DNA of 64,000 nt from Gordionus sp. m RMFG-2023. Taxonomy: Eukaryota; Nematomorpha; Gordioida; Chordodea; Parachordodidae. The notes under the pieces were generated by a model. That model saw only the letters and a program-made list of their open reading frames with translations. It was not told the DNA's origin and did no database searches. How positions within the stretch are numbered: the stretch's first letter is position 1; each line of letters starts with the position of its first letter. The position numbers and the translations under genes are program-made. This document shows positions 13,530 through 44,205 of the stretch, one piece after another. The stretch spans positions 372,001-436,000 of the forward strand of contig NC_088778.1 of assembly GCF_954871325.1 (NCBI RefSeq), read 5' to 3'.

Positions 13530-14790
13530 ACTTAGCATCACGTTCGCTGCAATGAACACCTTTTCATGAGATGAGGAGTGTTATAATTTTTAAATGGGTT
13601 TTTAATGCTTGGAAATTCTGAAAGCTTTCGCTTTTAAATATATATATCGTCGGTTTAGAATTGGAACGCTCTACTTGCGCAAAGGTTTAAAATGATGAAA
13701 TCACATTAAAGTTTAAAATAGAATATAAGAAAAAATTATTGATCAATTTTGACAATAATTTTGGCAAAAATTAATATTTTATGATCTGGTTTTTATTTCT
13801 ATGTATTTTGGGAATATAGTTATCATCCACTGCTAACCCAAAAATTTTTAAAATGTCGAGTAGAGCACTCCAATTCTAGACCGTCGCTATATTTACTCTA
13901 AGAAAATTTGGATAATTTATCATCCAACTCATCAGAAATTATCTACATAACAAAAAGGCGTTTTTTTTAAAAAAATCTTGGCAATGATTTTCTCCAAATA
14001 TCATCCTATTTTAATCAGTATATTTCCTCAAAAAATTTATTATTCATAAATTCCGTTTGGCCTATAAAGTAATGATGAAGATATTTTCTTAATAAAATTC
14101 TCACTAATACCACTCAATAGACCAATAAAAAACAGCTGAAATATGTTTTAAAAACCCTGTTTTATATTTGTTTTTATTTAAATGGACATAAACAAAAATT
14201 AATAAAAATATGAAGGGGTAATGTAAAATATAAAGTTTTTTTAAAATGAAGATATTTTATCCCTTTACATAGTTTTAGATGTGCACATGGCCAAAAATAC
14301 ATTTAAAAAATCGATTTTTTTAAAATTTAAATCAAATTTAACAATTATAATAGTAAAAAATTTTTTTTATAAACTAGAATAAAATTAATATTTATATGTA
14401 AATGGTAAAATTAATTTATTTAAATAAGTGCAATGAGAAATAAATATACAAATTTTTCTTTAAATTTAAACGATAATAATTTAAATGATTTTTCATAGGA
14501 GTTTGTAATATTAAAAAAAAATTGATTTCAGGATTAGCTCACTATATAAAATTAAGTTATCATAAATTTTGCAATAAATTATAAGTTATATGCTAAATAA
14601 TAGAAGAAAAAAATGATTTAAATCAATTTGAATAAATTATGCTAATCTAATATAAAAAAATGAATTATCAGTACCTTATAATGGTAGAGTTTTAATATTC
14701 AATGGTATATATAATATTAAAAGTTAAGGTTTTAACAACCTATGATTCATATAGAAAAATAATATTCTAAAAAAATATATTTAGATTTGT

Positions 14791-15446
14791 TTAATGTGAA
14801 ATAGAAGTAGTTTTTTCTTGGGAAACAGTACTATCTGCTCTTTTCCTCATTTCCATATCTTCTTTGACTAACTTATGTAAATGGTACAGTTTCTCTTCGA
14901 TTACTTTCATGATGTCTTTTAGATCATTTTGCAAGCCTATTAATTGAAAATACATTGTGATTCTATTAAATATAAAACTAGAAAAAGATAAAATATTTTA
15001 CATTACCTCAATTAAAATAATATAACTTAAAAATATTTAAACTTTTAATATATTTTTTAAATCATTAAAATTTACTCAAAAGAAATTTATGATATTACTT
15101 AATTTATTTAAAACTCTTCTTGCTAACATCCTCTTCTAAAGATCTCATATTTTTAAGAACTTATTTAGATAAAGGTAATCATGAAAGTTGAATATATAAT
15201 ATTTAATTTTACATATGATTTGATTACGAAGTTTTCTTACTGAATATACATTTATATCAGATCTTGGGAAGCCTTCTGAATCAACAAGTGGTTCAGTCAT
15301 GCCAATATCTTTATTCTAATTCAATAAAATTGTAAATAAGGTAATGTATGTACTGATTTTAATTCCTCCATTAATTTCTTAAGTTCCATTTCCATGCCAT
15401 CTTTCTTCTTGATAATCTCTTTTAATTCATTTTGTGTATCATCCAT
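14791..15446 (-). CDS. PSMD9: PSMD9/Nas2-type 26S proteasome modulator, PDZ-less, 3 exons
   Basis: Minus-strand exons are 15446-15354, 15315-15213 and 14936-14791, with GT..AG introns of 38 and 276 bp. The phases (0, then 1) close to 113 residues. Exon 1 starts MDDTQNELKEIIKKKDGMEM. Exon 2 reads KDIGMTEPLVDSEGFPRSD and then YSVRKLRNQII. Exon 3 reads LQNDLKDIMKVIEEKLYHLH. These match, in order, the N-terminal helical domain of animal PSMD9 (KGIGMNEPLVDCEGYPRSD; LQNDHKAVMKQVEEALHQLH). In that family this domain contacts the Rpt5 region during assembly of the 19S base. Human PSMD9 is about 223 aa and ends in a PDZ domain. Here a stop follows the coiled coil and no PDZ-like exon is visible downstream. 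The gene is divergent from the DNAJC16 homologue, with starts 1.4 kb apart. Confidence 0.85.
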
Positions 15447-16867
15447 TTGAGCAAAAAACAAAAATTACTAAGTAAATAAATGAATGAAACATATTTCAGC
15501 TGTTTATAATACTATTTAATATTATTTTCAAACCTAAATAATATAAAATAAATGAAAATATCGCAAATATAAATATTAGAGACAATCAATTAATATGAAG
15601 GTAAATAAGTTTAACATTATATAATACGTGAGTTGTACATAAACCAAATAAAAGGTGGGGACAGAGTACCCATTTTTACCCCATTGGTAGTTAGGGGACA
15701 CTGATATAATAGTCGGAAGTGTTAAATACTGTTTTAATGGACTGGAAAAACATTCCTAATTAGGAAATAAAAATTTTTTATTCATAATCCTATAGCTTAA
15801 TTTATATGCAAATCAATATTTTAAATGACGTTACGCCATAAATTATTTATTAAATATATAAATAATATTAACATCACTTTTTCATTTTAACTAAGCTATA
15901 GATAAAATTATTTTTCTTAACATATATTTTGCCACTTAGCCTCATAGACTAGAGGGTGAGGTAACACTTTCCTCCCTACAAATTTGGTCTCCAAATTTAT
16001 TTCTAATGTCATAAAAAAGATCCAAAAAATATCAACTTCTTAGTTTTTCCCTAAATTTAATTTTTGGTTACAAGACTATGGCCATTAATAGGAATTTATA
16101 AGTCATTCAATTTTAACATATCGCTTTTATATAATCATATTTTTAGTCACAATAAATTTAAATATAATACACATAAATATTTTCAATAAACGTTTTATTA
16201 ACTTGTTGGTATACGCAGAAACGAGTAATATAATTTTGTAAATATTACTTCAATCAGTTGTTAACACTGTAATAAAAATAAAAATATAAACTAAGCCATC
16301 CATGAAAAAATATTTTGTGTATGGCATGATGAGGCTATAAAAAATTTTTATTCATAATTTTATAGCTCAATTTATATGCAAATCAATATTTTAAATGGCG
16401 TCACGCCATAAATTAATTATTAAATATATTATTAACATCACTTTTTTCATTTTAACTAACCTAAGCCATAGATAAAATTATTTTTCTTAACATTTTTTTT
16501 GCCACTTAGCCTCGTAGACTAAAGGGAGGGGTAATACTTTCCTCCCCGCAAATTTGGTCTCCAAATTTATTTCTAATGCCATAAAAAAAGTTCCAAAAAA
16601 TATCATCTTCTTAGCTGTTTCCCTAAATTCAATTTTTGGTTACAAGACTATGGCCATTAAGAGGAATTTATAAGTCATTCAATTTTAGCATATCGCTTTT
16701 ATATAATCATATTTTTAGTCAAAATAAATTTAAATATAATACACTTAAATATTTTCAATAAACGTTTTATTAACTCATCGGTATACGCAGAAACGAGTTA
16801 TATAATTTGTGTAAATATTATATCAATCAGCTGTTAACACTTAATAAAAATATAAACTAAGCCATCC
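15447..16867. promoter_or_regulatory. Divergent intergenic region with a tandem duplication
   Basis: This 1.4 kb separates the start codons of the PSMD9-like gene (minus) and the DNAJC16-like gene (plus), so it should contain both promoters. No clear TATA box could be assigned. More than 1 kb of it is two tandem copies of the same segment, so any core promoter inside the unit exists twice. Confidence 0.5.
15768..16337 (+). repeat. Tandem duplication upstream of DNAJC16, copy A
   Basis: About 570 bp, matched nearly end to end by 16338-16902. Shared landmarks are TTTATATGCAAATCAATATT, CGCCATAAATTA, TTGCCACTTAGCCTC, TTTGGTTACAAGACTATGGC, GGTATACGCAGAAACGAGT and CTAAGCCATCCATGAAAAAA. The copy ends with a duplicate of the DNAJC16 start region (ATG at 16302), here a 12-codon frame that terminates at the copy junction. 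Confidence 0.9.
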
Positions 16868-35858
<18,991 letters not shown>

Positions 35859-36504
35859 AGAATAATAATAATAATAAAAATTTATATTTGCCAACATTTT
35901 ATTTTGTCCAATTTCCGGGAAATTTTTTTTATTATTTTTATACATCCGGTCACGTGTTCCTCTAAACTTGACATCCCCTAAAAACTTTAAAATCAGATGG
36001 GTGATCAACAAGTGACGCAACGCGTCTTACAAGTTTACGTGATCTAAGTATTAGAAATTTATCCACATTTTATTTTTATACGTACTCGTCTCTTAAAACA
36101 AATGAAACATTATTGCATTTTTCTTATTAAAAAAATTAAATAAATATAATAGTCAATTATTATCGCGAATCCAAATTGCTACGAAAAAAAAAGATAAAAA
36201 AAATAGTGCAATTTTTTGGCACAAAATGCAAAAATTTATATATTCTTTATTTTTTGTTTTTTTTTTCACTTCCTAAATTTATGCATTTACTCTCTTTCTT
36301 TTATTTTTTGTATGAATTAGTCAACCCCGTTTTGATTTGCCCCATACCACCCCCAAAATTAATCCGAATCTCGCCTTCCACCACATCTCTACTGAATTAT
36401 CGTTTTATTATAACAAATTTTATACTAGTCTCCTAAAAATTAATATTGTTTTATTATATAAATTTTAATAATAAGAAATCACATCTATTTCACTTTATTT
36501 TTTT

Positions 36505-36676
36505 AGTGTTGTTTAAACGGCTCTTTTTGAGGCGATTAAAAAATATTGCTTAAGCCTAGATATTTCAATGTATGCCTAAAGACCCTTGTTCCTTCTATGA
36601 GCATAATTTATTTTTTGGAAGATATTGAGTTAGCCTTTTTTAAACATCGGCTCAAAACGAACCTTTTCACAACACT
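36505..36676 (+). mobile_element. Foldback MITE, AGTGTTGT family
   Basis: Left end AGTGTTGTTTAAACGGCTCT, right end CTTTTCACAACACT. The interior has TTGTTCCTTCTATGAGC and ATTGAGTTAGCC. ACTTTATT occurs just outside both ends (36492 and 36677), possibly an 8-bp target duplication, but the left copy is separated from the terminus by a T tract. Confidence 0.65.
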
Positions 36677-37737
36677 ACTTTATTTTATAAAATTTTGATA
36701 TTAAATTTTGTAAAAACATGGCTTTTTTTAAGGACTTGTTATTTTTTTTAAATTTATATTTAAATCGATTATTTATTATAAATTATGTTATGTGACTTTG
36801 TATACTTATGTGTTAGTAAAGTCTAAGTTTAATCATTTCGCATAATAATATACAATATATTTTTTTTTTAAATAATATTTATATTTAGTCGGGTTTAATA
36901 TATATATATTTTTTTTTTACAATAATACGATAAAAAATGATAACTAATAAATGAATATATTTAAATTTAATTTTTTATACTGGGGGTATGGTAAATGGGT
37001 GACTATTGGTTCATTTATATTAAATATATAATATAGTATATTAAACACAACCCATATCTTTATATTTCTTTAACCCCAACCCTTCCCAAGAACAGGGTCA
37101 TATTAAATCTATTGGCGGCACATTAACTCCGCCTCGTCACTCTCTCACAATTTACTACAGCTTTAAAAATGCATATATTCGCGAAATAGTCGCTTCATTT
37201 TTAAAATCGGTTTCATAAGTGGCTTAGAAGATTTATTCAATATTATATTATAGTAAAAAAAAATGTATGACTTAATTAAGAAAATTCTGTGTAAATTTAA
37301 GTAATATTTATACTAAAATGTTGGGAGCCGCATCACTAAACCTGTCAAATAGGTTGGCTTCAGATTAGACACATGAAGTCTTTTCCCAAGGATTGAGCCA
37401 ACTATTAATTCTTATAGATTAATAGGATTCTAGGAATGAGTATTGTAAAAGGTTTTATAGATAGATTTAAAAAGCGAAGAGAGTTTTTGCCCCAATTAAC
37501 TGTAATTTTATACAGAAGCTCTTAGGGTCTTTCCTTCTAAAAAAAAATTGCCACAAAGTTAATTACCCAAGAGCAGCTGAGACCGACTCGTTAAGATTCA
37601 GTTATAGAAGCTATTTTTATTCAGGTCCGGATTTTTAGGCATCTTTCGGAGTCAAAATTGTGAAAAGCATTCCTTTTTCTTCCTTTTTTTTAAATTAATT
37701 CTTGGTTTATTCGATATCTTTTAATTAAAAAAAAATT

Positions 37738-37977
37738 CGGGTTTGTGTCTCGGGAACCTCGCTTTAACTTTATTGGGTCTGGTTTTGTCACGTGAACCTT
37801 GCTTTGACATTATTAAGTCTGGTTTTGTCACGTGAACCTCGCTTTAACTTTATTAGGTCTGGTTTTGTCACGTGAACCTTGCTTTAACATTATTAAGTCT
37901 GGTTTTGTCACGTGAACCTTGCTTTAACATTATTAGGTCTGGTTTTGTCACGTGAACCTTGCTTTAGCTTTATTAAT
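37738..37977 (+). repeat. 40-bp minisatellite carrying TCACGTGA palindromes
   Basis: Six 40-bp units. The first is degenerate (TCTCGGGAACC). The next five start at 37778, 37818, 37858, 37898 and 37938, each TCTGGTTTTGTCACGTGAAC followed by C(T/C)TGCTTTA.(A/C)TTATTA-. Each of the five contains the E-box palindrome TCACGTGA at the same position, giving 40-bp periodic spacing. Confidence 0.9.
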
Positions 37978-40374
37978 TCTTGTAATACCTTCCCAGACAA
38001 ATAAGAAAGGTAGCTTACTTATCAACCCCTTTCGCGCCAAATAAATGTCACTTATATCGTGAGATGGCAATATAATTTATAATTCAAAGTCAGGCTGGTC
38101 CAAGTATTCAAGGACCGGACCATAAGAAACTTTTTTTGGCACCTAACCCCAATGTGGGTGGTGAATTCGAATTATATTTATTTACCATCTGTTAAATCAC
38201 GTGATCAGTCATTTAATCTTGATTTCTAGTCTCATTTTTAATGGTTCCCATGAAACCATTTACGTGAATACGTTCAGTCAAAATCGTTTTAAATGATATA
38301 TATATATAAATTAAAGAAATTAAAACCCAGAGCTGGGCCATAAAATGAAGGAGATTTGGAAAAGGAAATCCGACCAGGGATCTGACTTAAAATGAGAATT
38401 TATATCCAGACCGAAGAAACAACAAATCAAAATTTAATCATATTCACAGATCTTCGAGAAAGAATATTTTATCATTTTTTAAGTTTAAAGATAATTCGGT
38501 TATGAATATTAATGTTTCGTTATAAGTAAAAACATAACTTTAAAAATTTTTTTAATTAAATATGTTTGAGCTACTTTAATAGGTATCTCGTTAATGGAAT
38601 TTAAAATGAGATTAAAAAATTTTAATCGTTTATGTTATTACACTTAGAATTTATAAATATGTAGTTTATAAAATAGAAAAATAATTATTTTTGAAAATTA
38701 ATTAGTTTTTATAATAATAAATCAAAAATAAAAGTTTTATTTTGTATAAAAATTTAAAAGCATTTTTATATTTTTTTTTGTGCATGATATAAGCCTTACG
38801 TAAATCACCAACCATCACTTGGTACGTATTTACCTAGTTTATTTTCTTGCACTCTTATGAGATCGGTTGTTGAATATATACCTTTAAAAATATTAGGGCT
38901 GGAGATTTTCTTCTTTAAAGTCAGAACCGGGGACGTAGCCAAATCTCTCATCAAAGTAAAAAAAATAATAGTATAGCTCTCTTACCTATAATATTTTAAG
39001 AGCGATGATTAATTTTGCCATCTGTGTCATATTACCCCACAACCAGGGTAAAATGGGTATAGGCATCATGGTAAAGTGGTTAAAAATTAAATTTAACTTT
39101 TATTGAGCAAAATATTGCGATTTTGGACACAATCACTTTGCATTAAACTAATCAATTAAAATAACGGGTATGTAAAATTATTTATGAAAACGCTTGAAAG
39201 AGTGTAAAATTTAAGCAAATTTTTTTTTTTAAACTTATTTAAATGTGATTACATTGTGTCTAAAATTAAAAGAACTATGTTACATTCATTTTACCATCTT
39301 TTTTATTTGGTATATATATATATAATAAAATAATCTAATAGAGTATCATTAATATTTATTTTATAATCATTATCAATTTCTTCAAGCATAGCTAGCCGCA
39401 CCCTACAATCATTTCCAATCCCGATAGTTATATAATTTCTTGTAATATTTAATGATTTTTTATCAATCATGATAATTAATATCTTATACCATGAAGAGGA
39501 AATTGTTTTGAACTGATATAAAATTGGTTGGGTAATAAAATAATAATATAGAAAAATTTTTGCTCAAAATATTATATTTATTATATAAATTACTATATAT
39601 ATCTGATATTTTTTTTGCACAGTGATTGATGTGTGAATTAAACTAATTACATTATGTAAGGAGAATCAAATCTGTCTATGAACCTGAGTAATATTTATCA
39701 AAATTTTTTTTTAAAGTTATTGTGTTAGGGTCTCGCTAATATTTTAATAGCTCTAAGTGCTACATATGGGTTAGGTTGTCAAGTTTGTTAATAATTTATT
39801 TTTTTGTTAATACAAAACATGATGAACCATTTCTGAAAACCCATGAATTTCACCAACAAAAAAGCGTCTCTCGCCAAAAAATATTTTCAAATCCTATTCA
39901 ATTTAAAACGAGATTGATTTGCGTTTTCGTGTAAAATTAAATTAATTTTCTAAAATCGGAATTATATTTGAGGAACTCGGAAAAAAACAAAAAAAAACGA
40001 TTGTCATAATATTAATTCTCAAAGAAGAGAGGGAGGGGTGCAGGGAGGGATAAGTTTAATACGCGGCGCGGTTGCAACTTCCTCCCAGAACAAGACGTAT
40101 CCCTTGAGAGGCATAGCGTCTAGGAAGTGCATTGGCGTATCAGTTCATTAAAATTTATTTCTTCCTGGGAATTTCCTAAATTTTAGTTAAAATCATTTTT
40201 TTGGTCGCATTATTTTCAATTCAGAAAAAATAATATAAACATTTCTAAACCCCATCTCATTTTTCACTAAAAAATAAATATTATTTTTTTTTCAAAAAAT
40301 AATTATTATTTTAATTTTTTTTTTATAAAAAGTTTAAAATAAAAAAATAGAAGAAAATATCAAAAATTAAATCA

Positions 40375-41730
40375 ATGATTATTATCCCATATACCATAGC
40401 CGTAATAGTGATAGGCTGTATTCTCAATAGTATGGCCTTGGTGGCTTTCACTTTTCGGGGCAAGAATAGGGGATTCAGATCGAGTCATGCCAAATACAAC
40501 CTTTACTTGGGGGCCTTATCTGTCTGGGACACCTGCACTCTGATCTTCAATTTCGCTGTTGGTGTCAGCAGAGCTTCCCTCCTCTCATTCAACGGCCTTT
40601 ATACACGTTGGCCGGCGCTGTGTTCCTGTCACGGTGTCTTGGTAGAATTTTTTAACCTTCAATCGGCATGGACTATTGTCTCCTTTTCGGCTGAACGTCT
40701 ATTAACCACGTACCTACCTTCCACCTTCACGCCCAGGAATCAAGAACCTAGGTTCATTATGATTACCGTATTTTTCTTCGCGACAAATTTATCCCTCTCC
40801 TGTTTGAAACTTTTAGTGAGCGGATTCGAAGGAAACAGTGTTTTTGGGTATGTTCCCTGCAAAAAATCTAATCTTATAGATCGCGCACTTATTAAACCGA
40901 TTAATATGAGTGGCCATATTTATGGCCCACAATATAGTAACTGCACATCTAACCTTCCGAAGATCCCTCGAGTATCGCCAAGGAGTTTTCGCCTCAACGG
41001 TATCCTGTATATGCTGGTAGGGCTCAACACCTGGGTACCCGTGATGTGCATTTTAGCGTGTAACATATTGATAGTGCGGAAGATATGGACCAATCGCAAC
41101 AAGGTTCATGTGCGTTCCGTTATGTCAACAACGACCAGCTCGACAACTAGAGTCACGTATGTCGGTCAATACAAAGATACTCTTGCCATACCTTGCCCTT
41201 CGAATTGTCTGCAAACAAACCCGAATATAAAACCATTGGCCGAAGCAAAATTATCTAGCGAAACAACCATGGTAGAGCTTGATAATTCCATTCATTCCAT
41301 GCGCACAAGAGAAATGGGAAGCGGATCTGATAGGATCCTAAATTCAGTGAATCAGCCAGAACATTTTGTAAAACTGTTCGTTAACAGAGTTAAACAGCTC
41401 CTTGATAATGGCGGAGCGACCGTTAGAAATGCTAACTCTCATATTTCTAGTAAGGAGGCACGAGCCACCAAGCTTTTGCTGATGGTTTCGACGGTCCATC
41501 TAATATGCATAACTCCCATAGGCGTAGTTCAGACTTTGGAGCTGGTATTCAGGAATTCTACTTTGTTCAAGCAGTTTCCTCCTCAGATTCTCGCCAACAC
41601 CAAAAGAGTGAGGATAGCCCTCTTCGCCCTCTACGAATTGGCCTTTGCCACGAATTTCATATGGTATCTAATCTTTCCTTCCAACAAATACTTCAGAAAT
41701 TTCCCATATTTTTTGAAAAATATTTCATAA
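40375..41730 (+). CDS. Rhodopsin-class (class A) orphan GPCR, intact, single exon
   Basis: 451 residues with seven hydrophobic segments: about 4-27 (N18 in GCILNSMAL), 44-66 (D52 in LSVWDTCTL), 84-108, 127-148, 209-234, 364-390 (P381) and 412-434. Class A landmarks are an SAERLL motif (106-111) in place of DRY, cysteines at 83/85 and 162 suited to the TM3-ECL2 disulfide, and NFIWYLIF (427-434) in place of NPxxY. The N-terminus outside TM1 is only about four residues. The third intracellular loop is long (235-360). The style resembles invertebrate peptide or orphan receptors, and the ligand is unknown. The start is supported because both paralogues begin at the same point. It is the first of three tandem copies and the only intact one. 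Confidence 0.85.
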   Translation: MIIIPYTIAVIVIGCILNSMALVAFTFRGKNRGFRSSHAKYNLYLGALSVWDTCTLIFNFAVGVSRASLLSFNGLYTRWPALCSCHGVLVEFFNLQSAWTIVSFSAERLLTTYLPSTFTPRNQEPRFIMITVFFFATNLSLSCLKLLVSGFEGNSVFGYVPCKKSNLIDRALIKPINMSGHIYGPQYSNCTSNLPKIPRVSPRSFRLNGILYMLVGLNTWVPVMCILACNILIVRKIWTNRNKVHVRSVMSTTTSSTTRVTYVGQYKDTLAIPCPSNCLQTNPNIKPLAEAKLSSETTMVELDNSIHSMRTREMGSGSDRILNSVNQPEHFVKLFVNRVKQLLDNGGATVRNANSHISSKEARATKLLLMVSTVHLICITPIGVVQTLELVFRNSTLFKQFPPQILANTKRVRIALFALYELAFATNFIWYLIFPSNKYFRNFPYFLKNIS

Positions 41731-42644
41731 GGCAAAAACTGGTACACAGATAGAACAATATATATATAATCTACGAATTTTAAGATTATATTTTTGTATG
41801 GATATAAGAAAATGGGGGAAAAAAACCCCAAAAAATTGTTTCATTTTTTAAATTTCTATATCTTTTATTTTGTTTAATTTGTTTATGTATTTAAAATCTT
41901 TGGCAGTTATAATAATATTTCAAAAACATTAACTCCTCAATAAAAATCTATTTTTTCACACATTTTTTATAACTTATAAATAAATAGGGTTTTTTTTCTA
42001 TTTTAAATGACCAATCAAAATTATATTTTTAAACTTCAATTTGCATGTATTATAAAAAAAAATTTTTTAAAAAGGAGATAGAAAATCGTGTTGATAAGAC
42101 TTTTCTTTTAGTAATGCACCCGAAGACAAAAAAATTCTAGGGATCACACGAGCCCCTGTCTCATAAGATCCTAAAATCTACCCTTATTATAAAAAATTTA
42201 TCATGGAAAAATTACTAAATGAACTTGGTATTTATTTTACTTTACCATCATAAGTAATACTGGTAAAGTTTAGAAAAATTCTGTTGGAGACAGTTAAGTA
42301 ATGTGTATGGGAGAAAGCTGGTATCCTACTCTAGTTGCTGCCTTGCATCAATAATCTTACTAATATAGTATTCGCCTAAAATGGGTCTATTAAAAAGGAT
42401 AAACAATCATTGGCTAACAAAATCAACCAATCATAATGAATAATCTCGGTTAATATTGAAAATTAAAATAATTTTAAAACCATTATCAGATCTACATCAC
42501 CTATTATTTCCATAAACAAAATATATCAATTAAATTTGCATCTTTTTAAAAGATATATCTTGGGTAAAATTTTTAAAAAAGAGAACAAAATATACTCAAT
42601 TAGTATAAATAATTTATAGCAATAAGTTATAAATAAAATAAGCT

Positions 42645-42710
42645 AAGAAAAGAAAAGAAAAGAAAAGAAAAGAAAAGAAAAGAAAAGAAAAGAAAGAAAG
42701 AAAGAAAGAA
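42645..42710. repeat. (AAAAG)n to (AAAG)n compound microsatellite
   Basis: About ten AAAAG pentamers change into AAAG tetramers at the right end. Confidence 0.9.
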
Positions 42711-42802
42711 TGCCAATAAACTCAAAGATAAAAACAATATACTATTTACCTTCTTTATTGAACAATCGCGTTTTTTGAAAAATTATCATAATCATTCATA
42801 AT

Positions 42803-42842
42803 CCTAGGGTTAGGGTTAGAGTTAGGGTTAAGGTAGGGTTAA
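42803..42842 (+). repeat. Interstitial telomere-like TTAGGG patch
   Basis: TAGGGTTAGGGTTAGAGTTA followed by GGGTTAAGGTAGGGTTA: four to five TTAGGG-type units with two variants. Confidence 0.75.
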
Positions 42843-43127
42843 GCTTAACTTAATTTATAAGACATTATCTTCCGTTTCTTTTGTGATAATTATAAAAAGA
42901 CCAACTTAACCCAAAGAATTTCTAGAAGAGTTCAATATTTCATTTCGAAAATCAGATGGCACGGTCAGATATTGTTGAAGAGATTCAATAAGGGAAATTG
43001 ATAAAAAATACTTTAAAAAAAATATGACCATTCAGGAAGTCAAGAACCATAGATTTATTAGGATTTTACCCTACAATTTTTCTTTCGTGACAAATATATC
43101 CTTTTTCCTGTACTAGAACCCGATCTA

Positions 43128-43275
43128 GAGTTGTTAAATGCTTCCATCCAGAAAAATATTTCTCAAACCTCGAGATTCGTTGATAGATGTTCAAAACTTT
43201 TTGTCATCTATGAGTAACATTTTTAGAGCCTGGTTTATTTTTTTCTGGATAAAAATATTGAGTTAACCGTTAATA
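43128..43275 (+). repeat. AGTGTTGT-family foldback fragment
   Basis: It contains AGAGTTGTTAAATGCTTCC, CCTCGAGATTCGTTGATAGA and AAAAATATTGAGTTAACCGT. A GAGAA array begins where its right terminus should be. Confidence 0.5.
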
Positions 43276-43276
43276 G

Positions 43277-43406
43277 AGAAGAGAGAGAGAAGAGAAGAGA
43301 AGAGAAGAGAAGAGAAGAGAAGAGAAGAGAAGAGAAGAGAAGAAGAAGAGAAGAGAAGAGAAGAGAAGAGAAGAAGAAGAGAAGAGAAGAGAAGAGAAGA
43401 GAAGAG
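43277..43406. repeat. (GAGAA)n microsatellite
   Basis: About 25 GAGAA pentamers with two GAAGAAG interruptions. Confidence 0.9.
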
Positions 43407-43698
43407 TTTTGTAAGATTATAATCTTATTAATCAACAGTTTTGGATAAAAAAATATTAGCAGCTTCAAAGCTCATAAAATTTTTTTTTTAGCAAATTTAA
43501 GTTGTTGTTTTAGCAAATTGATCTATGCCAACAAAACACTAAATATCCCATTACCCATAAAGTATTATAAGCCCTAATATATATAATATGTTTTAAACTT
43601 GATCGAAAATTTAGAGATAAAAAAATATTTCCGAACAAATATTTCATAAAAATTTTAGCTCATTTTTTTTTTGTAAAAAATTTCATAATAAATTTCAG

Positions 43699-43768
43699 AG
43701 ACCGGCAGGCCCAGCCTAAAACCCGGCCCAACCCGGCCCGGTTAAAACCCGGCCCGAACCGGCCCATG
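43699..43768. repeat. CCCGGCC-rich dispersed repeat copy
   Basis: GGCAGGCCCAGCC, AACCCGGCCCAACCCGGCCC and AACCCGGCCCGAACCGGCCC occur in succession, framed by poly-T and AT sequence. Confidence 0.55.
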
Positions 43769-44205
43769 TATTTAATTTTTTTAAAAATAAAATATGATTC
43801 TGTTTGAAAGTGTGTGTGAAGAACAAATATTTTATCATGAACTGACGGATTTCCTCATGTAGTAAGTTACTAGTTTTAGTATTTAATACAAAATATTTAA
43901 ACTCTTTTATATTTATATATTTTTTTTAAAAAAAACGAATATCATTAAATAAAAAATGATTATTTATAAGATGCATTTTTAAAGAAAATAGGGCTTAGTT
44001 TATTTATTTTAGCGTTATTTTTTTTCAAAAATCGATCTACTTTAGAGTAAACATAAATTTATTTTTTTTTAAACCTAGGGAATCTATTAAAAGTAATTCG
44101 TATCTCTTTTTAAATCTCAAATGTTCCCAAAAAAAATTGTTTTAATATAAATTCTTTAAAACAGTTTTAAAAAAAACATGTGAAAAAAACAACGGGGTGG
44201 GGATA

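Larger units (their letters stand above)
35859..40374. other. Intergenic region between DNAJC16 and the GPCR cluster
   Basis: No gene supported. Contents are an AGTGTTGT foldback MITE (36505-36676), a 40-bp minisatellite (37738-37977), and AT-rich sequence including runs of TA near 38296 and 39310. A short GC-richer patch at about 40020-40145 precedes the first GPCR but shows no motif I can name. Confidence 0.55.
41731..44205. other. Intergenic spacer between GPCR copies 1 and 2
   Basis: It holds an AATAAA at about 41938 that may serve the first GPCR, an AAAAG/AAAG array (42645-42710), a TTAGGG-like patch (42803-42842), an AGTGTTGT-family fragment (43128-43275), a GAGAA array (43277-43406), and a CCCGGCC patch (43699-43768). 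No gene. Confidence 0.6.

Noticed and set aside
37738-37977. CRISPR-like array
   Set aside because: The 40-bp units are contiguous with no unique spacers, and the DNA is eukaryotic, so it is a minisatellite.
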